A stretch of DNA of 64,000 nucleotides from Hygrophila difformis (Eukaryota > Streptophyta > Magnoliopsida > Lamiales > Acanthaceae). The stretch covers positions 4,949,982 to 5,013,981 of the forward strand of contig JAOANR010000002.1 in NCBI GenBank assembly GCA_030278955.1, written 5' to 3'. The translations under genes and the position numbers were made by a program. The notes under the pieces are model-generated. The model did no database searches. It worked only from the letters and a program-made list of their open reading frames with translations, and had not been told where the DNA came from. The first letter of the stretch is position 1; each line of letters starts with the position of its first letter. Below are positions 10,418 through 22,013 of the stretch, piece by piece.

Positions 10418-13400
10418 CTAATGTAATGATACCTTCTGGGCAACTGATTCAATCATTTTCATTCTTTCATCGACAAGCTGCCTCAGCTGATCCTCAACAG
10501 TTCCCCGGTTCTCTTCCTTTTCAATGCTAGCAGGTTCGCCGTCCTGGGATTTAAACATGGAGAATGATGTGTCCTCGTCAAAATTAGTTGGGATGTCAAT
10601 CAATTGTTTCCCAGCTCCTTCTGATTCTTTACCGATAACATCAGCCTTTATGCGATTTGAAATTATAGTCCTGTAATTTTCCAGGTATTTCTCAATGGGA
10701 TCTAAACTCAGGTACAGTAGTATCTCCCAGCACTGCAGAAATTGTTTCTTGTTGATCTTCAGATTTTTCCTGACATCTTCGATGATACCTGAAGAAGGTG
10801 CAAGTCCACTTGGCTGGCTCTTTGAGAAGTTTTTAGTCTCGAGTTGTGAAACAACGGGATCAAGTGCTTGATGGATTGGTTTGAAATCAAGCAGGCGCTG
10901 CACGTCGATGCAGGTTCTCAAGTGTTGCAGGGAATCCACTGGTTCTTCAATCGTCAGGTCATATACATTGTCTGAGATGGCAACATTGTTGAGTACGTTG
11001 AGGAGAGTAGAACCATAACCCTTTCGCTGGTAGGGAGGTATAATCAGTATCTGCAATTAACAGCCATCAGGTTATTGTAGGATTGAATAATGCGACTTCT
11101 GTTTGTTGATTCAAGCTCTACTTGTATTTATTGCAGGATTTAAGATGAGTATATGTTGGCAATAACTAACAATTGCAGGATATACGATGAGTATATATTG
11201 ACAATACCTGACCAAGTCGCATTCGTGTGCTATCAGGGTATCGGAAGAAACGATAAACAGCAGCAAAACCGAGCAATCTCATATTACTATCCTGGGCTGC
11301 AGTCTGCACTAAAATATATATTTCCCAGCTTGGATCTGTGATGTCAATCGGATTGCTACCTGTGCCAGTTAGTATGGGGTATCAGTTTGAATCGTTTTCA
11401 GAACTAAAAGAAAAATATAAACTTACCATCTACTAAAAGAAGAACAAGCGGTACCAATCGGGCGTAAAGGGGTCCTACCCCAGTACCACGAACTCGGAGA
11501 ACCTGAAGCAGATGTCAAGTAAAGAGCAGAGAAGATTATGCCTGAACCTTAGAATTTGAGAAACAAGTGAGAAATAAAGTGAAAACGACAGATTTTTAAA
11601 AATATGTATCGGCATTATAAACCACTCTCCCACAATCCAAATAGCAAAATTAACTCTTTCAAGAAGGCAAGGTACTTCACAAAATTTTGGGATATCCTCT
11701 ACAGAATATCAAGGTATTACATGGACATAATCAAAATGGGCTCCCTAAGTGTATTCGCCACATATTGTTGTATTGCGCAAAATTACTCCTACAATGTTAC
11801 TTTCACAGAAATAAAACCATACAAAGGAAGCTGCAGACCCCATACATAGTTATTTACAAGTTGATTACGTAAATAATCACTAGACCAGACTCCAGAGTAA
11901 TGGAAAGTTTGTACTTTCAAATGAGCTTGCTGAAAATTTGCAATGTCGCAACAGCATGATGTGGCAAGAAAACAATTTTTCATTTGATCCTAATCACAAG
12001 CATGAATTGGGAAGAACAGAACTCACCTTCACATCAACAGGCTCTTCTTGCAGGTGTGCACTGGATTTTCCACTGCTACAATGAGAAGCATATTGTTGCA
12101 ATTCGTCTGCACTGGAGAGAATGGCTCTAAAGACATACAAAATTGAAAATTGCAATGTGTGAAAAACAATACTCAATATTAACATGATACTAATAATTAT
12201 ATGCAAAGTAGTGATTTATCATACTTGACAAAAAGGCATTCGGTTGAAAATGTTTGCAAAAAGTCTTCTTTCGTTTCAACAAGATTCTCAGCAAACATGT
12301 TCTGTCAAATCGAATTACAAGTTACAGATTAAACACAGGATAAGTGAAGATAAATTGTATTTTCAAACATCAGCTTCATAATTACCTGAAGAGAAGACTT
12401 CAAATCTGTTATGCCCTTGCCTCCCTAGTAAATATTGAAAGGGTACAGTCAAAAGAACATAATTATGGACAGGAAAACAGAGTATGAATACACATATGAA
12501 ACTTGTACAAGAATCTCAGTAGGGAAGTCAGTAGTTAATTTTGTTATGCTGGCAGCAAAAGAATTAACCCATCTTGCAAGAAACCACAATTTGGAAGTTA
12601 GCACATGTTTGTCCTTTTGGTTTAATTGTATACACTAACACAAATGCTCCCATACATTCCAGAGTACGTTTTGCAACACTTGCAGCATTATTTTGCAAGA
12701 AAATGAAGACCAGAACAATATGAATAAACATGGACACAGATTATAAAACTGATACTCTTTACCATTTGAGCATGTGATGCGTCAAGTATAATCAACAGAA
12801 GTTAAAGGCTTACATCTGATGTGCTCTCAAAAGATATATCAGCATAAGCATGGAAGGATACGCCACTAAGCCAAACATTGATCTGAAAAATACAAGGCTC
12901 AGAAAGATGAGAAGGCCAAACTAGACAGCAAACAGAATGTGTGCAGTAAAGTTTCTCACTCCATTGACTTCCATGAACATGTGCATTAACACTATGATAA
13001 CATCGCAAAAGAGACAATAGGAATAACTCATAACCAGCCACCACAAATACAAAATTTACCAAGACATAATAACCTGTATGCACAAGAGCATGACCAAAAG
13101 CCAGACAACACAGCTGTCACAGCAGCATTATGAATCAGCTACATATCTCACAGAACCTTTTCCTTCATTAACTTGTCAATTTCAGTATATTAAACATCCC
13201 CATTTAATGATGCAAGGTATGAAATATCCTCCCAGACCAATTTATAACTCACTCTTTGCAACGATTTGAACTTTAAACAGTGTTCTACAAGTCATTTGTA
13301 TGAAACTAATGTACTTTAGAATTATTTTTCAACTTTTACCATTGTGAAACGACTAAACGGAGAATTGGAGACAGTGCATAACTTAAGAATATATTAAGTG

Positions 13401-14738
13401 AGAATTTAGGTGAGATAATTGGTACGAAGCATGCGAGGTGTTATATAGTATTTTTAACACTAAAGTAACGTTTTACTTTCCCAATTAAAGCGTAATATGT
13501 TCTGAGCGACTTATAAAGAGTATACTTTACCCATAACCACGAATTAAGGCCACTATTATGGGTGGTTTTGTGGCACGCATGTGTGGCACAGTTAAAATGT
13601 GCACGCAAATTCAAACCATGCATTAACAAGACTCTTGTGAAACTATACAGCAGTATAAAATGGCACCAAAAGATTCTTCTAATCCTTCATTCTATGCACA
13701 AAGAAAGTACCAAAGTTAATTTTTGATAAAGTTAGAGCGAGCACACAAAAGCAATGAAACCTATTGATGGTTCTCACCTTCAAGCCCTTGTAGCCATATA
13801 TCCTTCCTTCTTCCTCAAAGAAGGGACTCAAGTCAACAGGTTCAATTTGGCAAGTGTTCGGATAATCCACTTCTTCTTTGCTAAAAGCTGCAAATCCATA
13901 ACACTTAAACTTAGACAAACTGAAATGAAGGGCAGAAACTTAGACTAATTAAAATTAATGAGCAACAAGTCTAGGAATGATGTAACAATTAATGAACCAA
14001 ATTCTATTGATGCAAAACAGCCAAAAAAAAACAAAGAAAATACAAGCCATTCATCATAAAAATAATCCCAGGATTCCATCCCGTTGGATGTTTAAGGAAA
14101 GTATTATGTGAATAAATTTGGGGGGAAAAAAACAAGATACCACTTCCCACCAATTGAGCTAACCATGTACGTCAGAAATTTACACAAAGATCGCATCGGA
14201 CACGATACCCTGTTTCCAATACTAGGCCAAATATTTGCTCACAAAACTGACAATAAAATACTGTCTCCGAACCAGCAAGCTACAACAGCGGAAAAAGTAA
14301 CAAACCAGATTCTCACTCTAATCGTTTTCCAAACATAATCATATGTATGAGAATTACAAGGCATTCAACTAGCTCCCAAAATATATAAAACAAGAAAAGT
14401 ACGACAAAACCGTTCAATCGAATAACTCAGGAGCAAAGGCGAAATGCCACAAGTAGAAAATAATGAACATAACAGGCAGAATTGTTTAAATAACAGCAAA
14501 GAGTATACCGATGTAAACTTTGATGCACTCATTAGCTTCAGTTCCTTCATCTGCCAGAAGAAAATGGTCAAATGAGACAGAAATTCCGATGGAACATTGA
14601 GGGGAAGAATACACACCATAACCTAAAAAGAGAAAACTAAACTGAGGCAATTGAATCACCAGTTTTGGAGAATCCAACACGGCGTCGCTTTTTGGATTCC
14701 GGTACAAGATCCGACGACGAGTTGTTCTTAGTTCCCAT
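10418..14738 (-). CDS. HAT1: Histone acetyltransferase type B catalytic subunit (HAT1/HAG2)
   Basis: HAT1 acetylates newly made histone H4 before chromatin assembly. Ten minus-strand exons join in frame: 14660-14738, 14509-14550, 13778-13887, 12814-12882, 12386-12424, 12225-12301, 12027-12126, 11427-11502, 11208-11359 and 10418-11050. The total is 1377 nt, or 458 residues, near the family's usual length. The start at 14738 gives MGTKNNSSSDLVPESKKRRR, which includes a basic nuclear localisation-like cluster. Exons 2-4 give NECIKVYI, CQIEPVDLSPFF and NVWLSGVSFHAYADISF, typical of the HAT1 N-terminal domain. Exons 8-10 hold the GNAT core: PLYARLVPLVLLLVDG, then RMRLGQ joined to ILIIPPYQRKGYGSTLL, with the acetyl-CoA loop QRKGYG at residues 256-261. 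The C-terminal helical part ends at a TAA at 10418-10420. All splice sites are GT-AG. No lesion was found. Confidence 0.92.
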
Positions 14739-14799
14739 TTTTTGAGATTAGGGTTTTGGCGAGCGGGAAATGAAAGAGGCGGGAAGTGAACTCCTCAGT

Positions 14800-14965
14800 C
14801 CTCACTGCTGAGTTCGTGCTGGTTATATATAGGGGAGTTGGCAGTTTGCCACTTAATAAACAAGACCACCGAAAATAAAGAAAGAATGGGCGGGCACCTG
14901 AAGGCCCAACTAGTTTTTAAATACTATATATAGCCCAACTTTTGGCCCATTTAAAATTGATACTT
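14800..14965 (-). promoter_or_regulatory. HAT1 promoter: TATA box and site II-type motifs
   Basis: On the minus strand CCTATATATAACC lies near 14822-14834, about 90 bp upstream of the ATG, and is a good TATA box. Farther upstream are GGCCCAAC (14903), AGCCCAAC (14933) and GGCCCATTT (14945) in plus-strand reading, which are TGGGCY-type motifs on the gene strand. This arrangement resembles the eS30 promoter and fits a proliferation-linked gene. Confidence 0.6.
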
Positions 14966-16042
14966 AAAAAAAGGGGAATTGAAAATTGGGGAGTTCCAAA
15001 ATAAAGGAAAATAAGATTTATGTTTGATTGGATTGGATTGGATACATATATTACACACTTACCAGCAATCCAGCATAATATTCCTGTCTTCCAAGAAAAT
15101 ACTAATAGTTTTATATTATCCGAGCACGCAGGAAAACATTATATTGCCTTCCCTCTCCTGGTAGCGGAGATCACCTTTGCTGCAAAGGCAACAAGATCTG
15201 CAAACCCTTTTAATTTGCTGTGTTCGGACTTAATTCAGAGGTAAGATTAATTTGCACTACTAAAATCAGGAAAAACATACATATATAGGATGAGAAATGG
15301 TTCCAACAAAACATCTTGATGGGATCACGACTAGTGTTTTATGTGATGTGCAGATGTATGTATTGCCATTATCGATGTAAGAATTTGATCAAGACTGGGA
15401 CATTTTGGCTTTTTAGGTGTTTCTTGTATGGTGGAATGTTGTGGACTTGTGATTGGCTTGCATTTATGATTTATCTCATACTCATGTGTGGATGTTAAGC
15501 TTAACATGATTCTATGGCTTACATTCTTGGCGAAATACTTGGTTATGGTATATTGTTATGTATGTGAGTTTGGCTCAATCTGATGTAATTTATTTATTTT
15601 ATGTTTTTCAACATTCCCTTTAATAATTTGTTGTTATAATAAAGCCTTTTGTCTCCAAACTGATGTTTCGGCAACTTTTCAAAAGCTCCATGTTTTGTAT
15701 GTTGGACAAATCTGAAATCTTATGTTGAACCGAGGCTAACAAGATTATTGATGATTGTAAGAAATCGACCACTGGGGTTGTGTTCCGGACCTTAAAAAAA
15801 TAAATAAGAAAATAATATGGCAAAACAACGGTAGTTAGGGAACAGTGCATACAAGTCCACTAAACTAATCTCAAATATATAAAATATTCTTAATTATGTA
15901 GTTATACATTTGTTTAATTTTAATTAGTAGGAATTTGTGGGTGTATATTGCATGCATGGTAGATGTTATTTTTACAAACTATCCCCTTGAAACCACCATC
16001 GATCATAAAATTTAATTATTAATTATTAAACTAATAATATAG
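14966..16042. other. Intergenic, no gene recognised
   Basis: AT-rich spacer between the HAT1 promoter and the retrotransposon nest. No protein-like frame or terminal repeat was recognised. Confidence 0.45.
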
Positions 16043-16260
16043 TGTTGGAAATAAACCTTTGGCCCATTAAAAAGTTGTGAATGGGAATCCACATTGGATA
16101 GAGAAGGAAAAGTTTTCCTTTTTATAAAGGATTACACTTTATAGAAGGTTGAAGAAATAAATAATGTTATACTCCATTGGCCATGTGCGCGTAAGGGGTG
16201 CAAATCCGAGCCCAAAACACTTGGCTTGGCTTGTATACAAACTATCCGCTTGAAACTAGA
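16043..16260 (+). mobile_element. Possible truncated copia-type LTR (5' part)
   Basis: The segment begins TGTTGGAAATAAACC and contains AATCCACATTGGA, a paired AAAGTTTTCCTTTTTATAAAGG stretch with a TATA box, and GGGGTGCAAATCCGAGCC. I associate these with promoter parts of small copia LTRs. No second LTR, primer-binding site or target duplication was found, and the right end is arbitrary. This is a weak call. Confidence 0.35.
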
Positions 16261-17164
16261 GGTGTCAATATCTGTTTAAATCTAGACTTCTAATGTCCAA
16301 GGGAAGGATCCCAAAATATTATAGACCACAATAATTACATAATAATATCATGCATAAGGATTTATGGAAGTGTAAAATTAATTAACCCAAAATATAATGG
16401 CGGGTTTAGACAGAAAGTGAGACACAGAGATGGAGTAACCATGAGGTAAAAATGTGATGGCAGAATAGTCGGGTGAACTGCAAACATCTGCTGTCCAATT
16501 TCCCAACTACTCGGATGGAACGAATTTAGACAGCATAAACCCTATAATGGCAGTGTCGCTACCAGTTGGGCCTCTACTGTCTGTGAATTCAGATAAAAAC
16601 CTACATGCTTCTTCTCTGCAATAATCATCAGCTAATATTGACAGATATTAACTGATTCATATTACAAATTAGAATTTAAGTTTGGAAATTAAGATAAAGA
16701 AAGAGAAACTGTATTCGGATAGGATTCAGCTGAGTAGCTATTATGATCCCGGATGGACGAACCGCCAAGGCTTCCACCGACCACTATCCAGACCATGCAA
16801 AATAACAACTAGTAAGTAATATTCAGACTACGAGCTAGTTTATCCGTGAGGGAATACCCGCCAACATTAGTCCGAAATATTCTTTACTAGCTGTTTCACA
16901 CAACATGGAAAAGACAAAATAAAATAAAATAAAGGAAGAAAAATGCCTTGCATGAGAGACATTGGTTTCTCATGCAAGGATATGGAATTAATCCATAATT
17001 AATGACTTAAATAATCCTTCATACCATAATTAATTACAATCCGGATTATCTGCTTAAGACATCAAGGTTTTGTTTATAGAAAAATATTTTAGTGAGAATT
17101 GAAAAAAGGTCCTTTAATCATGGTAATTATTGATCTCAATCATTGCTAATCATGATCGTTAAAT
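16261..17164. other. No gene recognised; flank of the retrotransposon nest
   Basis: AT-rich sequence without recognisable coding frames. It may continue the LTR-like segment to its left or be the outer part of the element that carries the ACGACGC palindromes to its right. Confidence 0.35.
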
Positions 17165-17186
17165 TACGACGCTATCCTAGGATAGC
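17165..17186. repeat. ACGACGC palindrome, left half, split by a gypsy insertion
   Basis: ACGACGCTATCCTAGG followed by ATAGC ends exactly at the left edge of the gypsy element at 17187. The other half, ATAGCGTCGT, resumes at 25939. Removing the element and one copy of ATAGC gives a perfect 26-bp palindrome. This shows that the flanks at 17 kb and 26 kb were once contiguous. Confidence 0.85.
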
Positions 17187-19790
17187 TATAATACCCGAGA
17201 ATTTTGCAACATAAAATAAATAAATAAATAAAATAAATAAATAAGATGGATAAATAAATAAACAATAAATAAAACAATAATAATAAATAAATATAATAAA
17301 TGAATAAACATAATACATAGACAAGGAAATGAGAAACGGAATTTAATTTAAGAAGGAATTAAATTTTCAATACCCATAAAGCCAAAGACAAATTAATCAA
17401 ATAAATTGTACAAGTGTACCCGACACTAATGGACTCGAGAATTCGAGGCCAATATTAAATCTAGACCCGAGTAATAATTTAGATAGGGAATAGGAGCCTG
17501 AAAATATCCCGGAAATTCGAATCCGAGAACATAGAGGGATAGAAGTCCGAAAGAGATGAGGAAATGCCCGACGGATCGCACGACCCGCTCGGACCGAAGT
17601 CCAGGCATGGGCCGCGCGGTGGCCGCGCGGTGTTTCCACAAACGGCGCGCCAACCCCGCGCCACATGACAGATACGCCCGTTGCGAGATTTACTCGCCCG
17701 AATCTGGATTTTTTGACTTCGGTTGTATTCCTTTCGACTCAAGACTCACCAATGCCGACCTTGGACGTCCCTAGGTCATGCACCTCTATAAATAACTAAC
17801 TTAATTAACCCCGAACACTTTTTAAAACCCTACGAATTCTCTCTACACACACAACCCTAATTCCGGAGTCGTCGGAGGCACGAAACCAAGGCGAAGGCAG
17901 TCGTGGACGAAAATCGGAAGACCTCTAACATTATGGTAAGTTCTGATCCGTTCGTTTCTTTACATTCTTGATTCGAAAACGAATCCTAACTTAATCTCTT
18001 TCCTTTCGACACCACGAACCTAATCTAGAACGAAGAACCCGACGAACCGATGAGATAAACGGTGGACTGGAAGCCACGCCTCCGAATCGACGAACCCGGA
18101 CCACCAAAGATCTGTAAGTTAATCTTACTATGGTTTTGGGAGGATTTAAAATACATTTAATCTAAAGATTTTAATCAAGAACGTAAAATCTGTCAAAACG
18201 AAATCTTGAACGGCGCAGCGTTTTTGCATGATTTTTCCGAACCCATAAACCTGTTCAAATGAGAAAACTTAAAACACAAAAAACGTTCCTAAGACGTAGA
18301 GCTAGCTACTGTAAAAATTTTATAATTTTTCGTTAAGTTTTGATATCTGAAATTGATCTCAACCAAACTGTTCTAAATTTAGGTCTTGAAATCTTGACAG
18401 AACTTTAGTCCGAACTTGTAGACATTTTTGACAATAGATCTAGACCCATTCAGAACTTTAATCGAACATAAAAGTTGTAGATATATGTCTTAAGTATCTC
18501 CCTATAAAATTTCATCAAATTTGGAGTTAGTTTGCTATGGTAGATCTTGAAATCTTGAAACTGGTGTTGAAATTTTCGGACAGAATATCATCCTGTTAAA
18601 AATTGACATTTTTCACTTATTTTCTTATCCCGGATCGAAAAACGTAAAACATGAAACTTGTTCATCTCTGTGTTTTCGAGTCACTGGTCAAATTTCAGAA
18701 TTTTTGGAGTTAAACCTGATTTTTAATTAATTTTTGAGTTAACAATGGTTTTGACCAAGTCAAATCTTGAAATCTTGTTGAAACGGTGAAATTAGTCTTT
18801 AAGGTTTAAACGAGTAAAAAACTCTTTTGAAATAAATACTTGAAATCGGAATTTAGGAAAATCCCCTTACAAACTTGATCCATTAAAATTAGGGGGTGAG
18901 TGCTCTGCAGGGTGCCCTCCTAACGATTCACTTCGTACCTTTATGGACGATGGTGACCCGCGTGAAATTTTGAGATACATTGCCAAAACGGTATGAGATA
19001 TATGGCCTACACTCTCGTGAATATCCATATGGGTTTCCCGATGCTCCGGAGTGGTACTGGGTATGGCAGATACGGCTGCGACCGCCAGGCTACCGGCTAA
19101 ACTTGACAAGATTGCGATGCAATCGTGAAATACTTGAAATACTAAATCTTGGGTGTAATGGGGATAGTTAAAAAATTTGTTTATTGTCCATTTAAATTGT
19201 TAAATGCTTTATTTAAATTATCTACGGCCTTTATTTAAATTATGCTAAATGTGTTATTAATTAGAGCCCTGAATTAATTATGCAAGTTGGTTAGTTAATT
19301 AAATTAAATTGTTTATGAGTTATTATCATACTTTTATTTAAATATTGATTAATGGCTTTGAAACCCCATGATCATGTACGTATTAACTTACTCAGCAAGT
19401 TGTGCTGACCAAACCATTATTTCCTTTTTCTTACAGAGTATGTGGAATGAGCATGAGCACTATATGCATGGGGGAATTTTTGGGAAACTTTCTATTTTAA
19501 ATTCTTGCATTAGACTATAGTATAAACGGGTCTGTTTAACCCGTGTTTTGGCCATGTTGGCCCTATTTACATTTTCCGCTGCAATACTTATACTTAGATA
19601 CTACTATTCCGCTGCATTATAATATTTATTTTGAATTTATATTGAATGGGCTACTTGAATGGTTTTAAATATTTTAAATACTGCAATACCTAGCCTTGCA
19701 TCTCTTTACTAAGCTCGGAGAAATCGTGTCTTACTAGGGAGGTGTGGCGGTGACATCCCGACCTGGGTGACCAAAAACCGGGGTGTTACA
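17187..19790 (+). repeat. 5' LTR of the 17-26 kb gypsy element
   Basis: Starts TATAATACCCGAG, where the 3' copy has TGTAATACCC, so the canonical TG has mutated to TA. Ends GGGGTGTTACA. Contains an (AAATA)n tract near its start, a G/C-rich block at 17575-17700 with an extra 10 bp (GGCCGCGCGG) absent from the 3' copy, and a TATA box TATAAATA at 17787-17794 followed by a short leader. Confidence 0.9.
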
Positions 19791-19793
19791 AGT

Positions 19794-19806
19794 TGGTATC
19801 AGAGCC
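19794..19806 (+). other. Primer-binding site, tRNA-Met type
   Basis: TGGTATCAGAGCC begins three bases after the 5' LTR. It matches the complement of the plant initiator methionine tRNA 3' end, the usual primer for chromoviruses. Confidence 0.9.
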
Positions 19807-20188
19807 CGGCTTATTTTTAAATTAGTATTATTATTTTTAAACTATTATTTTTAAACCACGATTACTTTTAAATTATTATAGAAGCCCGAATTATTATTCT
19901 TTTGAAATTTCCTAGCCCAAATTATTTTTGAGCCCAAATTATAATTATTTTTGACCCAATATAGAGGTCCAAGGATATTAAATACTATTTTAAATTTTTA
20001 AGCATTATTTCCATGGAAATGAATTTTTATTTTAAACCCCATGGGAAATTCGAAAAAAATATATATATACATAGTGCATGAATTATTTTTGGGGGGAAAT
20101 CATCATTTGCATATGCATACTGCATTGCCTAAACTTAGAGAACCTAGAAGCGTGATACATTCTAATTTAGGTCTTTTGCTTGCGCTAG

Positions 20189-20524
20189 ATGGCTAGTCAA
20201 GATATGATGAACTTGATGATCAAAATGATGAACGCTCACTTTGACTCCCAAAAAATCATAGAACAAATGAAACATCGTATGGCTCAATTGGAGGCAAATC
20301 TGCACCACATGGGCAACTTAAGAGAGGCGGACCACCACCGCATAAACCAACTCGAACGCCAAGTCCAAACCCTCACTACGCAAAACCTAATACTGAAGGA
20401 ACACGTCGATGCTCATGGAGAGGACTTGGACACCATCTTTGACGACCTACTGCCGCCAAGTTCGGAGGAGGAAGACCCGGAGGAGGATCCCGCTACCCCA
20501 TCGGAGGACGTCTTGAGACGCTAG
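20189..20524 (+). CDS. Short coiled-coil ORF upstream of gag (111 aa), function unknown
   Basis: Starts at an ATG (MASQDMMNLMIKMM) about 380 bp after the primer-binding site and ends in an acidic tail (SSEEEDPEEDPATPSEDVL). The centre has heptad-like hydrophobic spacing (IEQMKHRMAQLEANL, INQLERQVQTLTTQNLILK), indicating a coiled coil of about 60 residues. It has no zinc knuckle or capsid motif and is separate from gag, which begins 238 bp downstream. Unlike gag and pol in the same element it has no stop or frameshift. I do not recognise a family. It could be an element-specific accessory protein or a partial gag duplicate that lost its other domains. Confidence 0.55.
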   Translation: MASQDMMNLMIKMMNAHFDSQKIIEQMKHRMAQLEANLHHMGNLREADHHRINQLERQVQTLTTQNLILKEHVDAHGEDLDTIFDDLLPPSSEEEDPEEDPATPSEDVLRR

Positions 20525-20761
20525 GGGTTCTACATATAGTAGATTCTATTTTTGCTAAGAAAACGTTGCTATTTTTGTACATCCCCTCACTTGTATTAAA
20601 AGTTTCTTTTAAGGGAAAAAAATACAAGATTTATTCATTTAAACAAAATAAAACAAAACCTTGCGTTACTTTTAAGCCCAATCAAGCATTATGTACAAGC
20701 ACATTCATAGTAACTTACCTAGACAATATATTACGTTCTAATTTACACCGTTTGTAACAGA

Positions 20762-21992
20762 ATGGCACCACGAGGTAGATCAAGAACCCAACCTGCTCCC
20801 CAAACTACTACTGAAGTGCCACCAAATGACACCGAACCTGCTCAACCTGTAGGAGAGCAACCCCAAGGTGCGCAGGACGCCCCCACACTGAACAATGTGG
20901 GCGATCGTCTTCGGACGATAGAGGAGGTCTTGATTGCGCTAGGGAACGCGCAAGTCAATCAGGGCCAAGCTGCGGCGGTACCTCCGCCCCAAGCTCGCCC
21001 CAACTACCTGGCAATGGTGAATCCCTACCAGCCACCCCACTATGCTGGTGAGGAGGATCCAGCCAAACTGGAAGAATGGATCCGGACCTTTGACAAGCTG
21101 CTGGGCGCGGTCAAGTGTCCGGAAGGAGAGAGAGTGCACGTCGCTTTATACTACCTGGGAGGCGAAGCGGACGACTGGTGGCAGGCGACTCAAGCAAAAC
21201 TGGCTGAGGATGATGAGCCCTACTCTTGGGCGGAAATGATGGAGTTGCTCAGGGATAGATTCTATCCCCTGAGTACTAAGGCAGCAATGTACGAGGAATT
21301 CCTGTCGCTGAAGCAAGGAGGCCAAACCGTACAAGAGTACTACACTCGGTTCAAGGAGCTGGTGAGGTTCGCACCAAGATTAGTACACACGGATGCGGAG
21401 AAAGCTCAAAAGTTCGAGATGGGACTGAACCTGGCAGTACGCGAGGTGATCGCAGGGGTGCACTACCCTGATATGCAAGCAGTGTATGATCGCGCTGTGG
21501 CAGTGGCGCGAGTACAGCAACTTAAAAGGAGAGTGAGTGGGGAGTCCAGCCGGGATCCCCAAGACAAGAGGAACCGGGACGCAAGAGCCGAGAACAACAC
21601 GGGAAGGAACGAGCAGTCGGAGAGGGTCGAATAGGCCACAACAAACCAATAATGGAAGGAGGTTTAACCAAGAAGAACCAGTACCACCTTGCCCGATGTG
21701 TGGGCGACCCCATCTAGCGAGGGGATGCCCTCAACAGGGGGCATGGTTTCGGTGTGGTCGCATGGGCCACATACGTTGGGAGTGCCGAACAAGGATTAAA
21801 AACATAACGAAAATGGAGGACTTGGTCACGGGGCAGGGACAGCCTCAAAATCAAAACGGACGGAACGGCAACAATCAGGGGTATAGACCCCCTCAAAATC
21901 AATTTAGGCAGCCGAATCAGAATCAGAACCAATTTCCTCAACCACCTCAGAATCAAAATCAACAGCAAGATCAGCAGCCGAATCCGAATTAG
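20762..21992 (+). pseudogene. gag of gypsy element, frameshifted
   Basis: The ATG at 20762 opens a 290-residue frame with the retrotransposon capsid domain: FDKLLGAVKCPEGERVHVAL, YYLGGEADDWWQ, LLRDRFYPLS and QEYYTRFKELVRFAP. The frame ends at 21634 and the match continues in another frame (about 21537-21992) through a zinc-finger-like CPMCGRPHLARGC and an N/Q-rich tail. The CCHC knuckle reads FRCGRMGHIRWEC. Its first Cys position is Trp, so zinc binding is probably lost. The second frame ends at a TAG at about 21990-21992, just before the protease ORF. The capsid domain itself is intact, so a capsid-like product from the first frame alone is conceivable. Confidence 0.85.
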
Positions 21993-22013
21993 CAAGGCAA
22001 TCAAGGACGCCCT

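Noticed and set aside
13441..14338. Small open frames inside the HAT1 gene region
   Set aside because: They lie in introns or antisense to exons and have no recognisable domains.
17397..17774. Overlapping G/C-rich open frames within the gypsy LTR, repeated near 23573-23968
   Set aside because: They come from a G/C-rich LTR block present in both LTRs, are not conserved in frame between copies and have no coding features.
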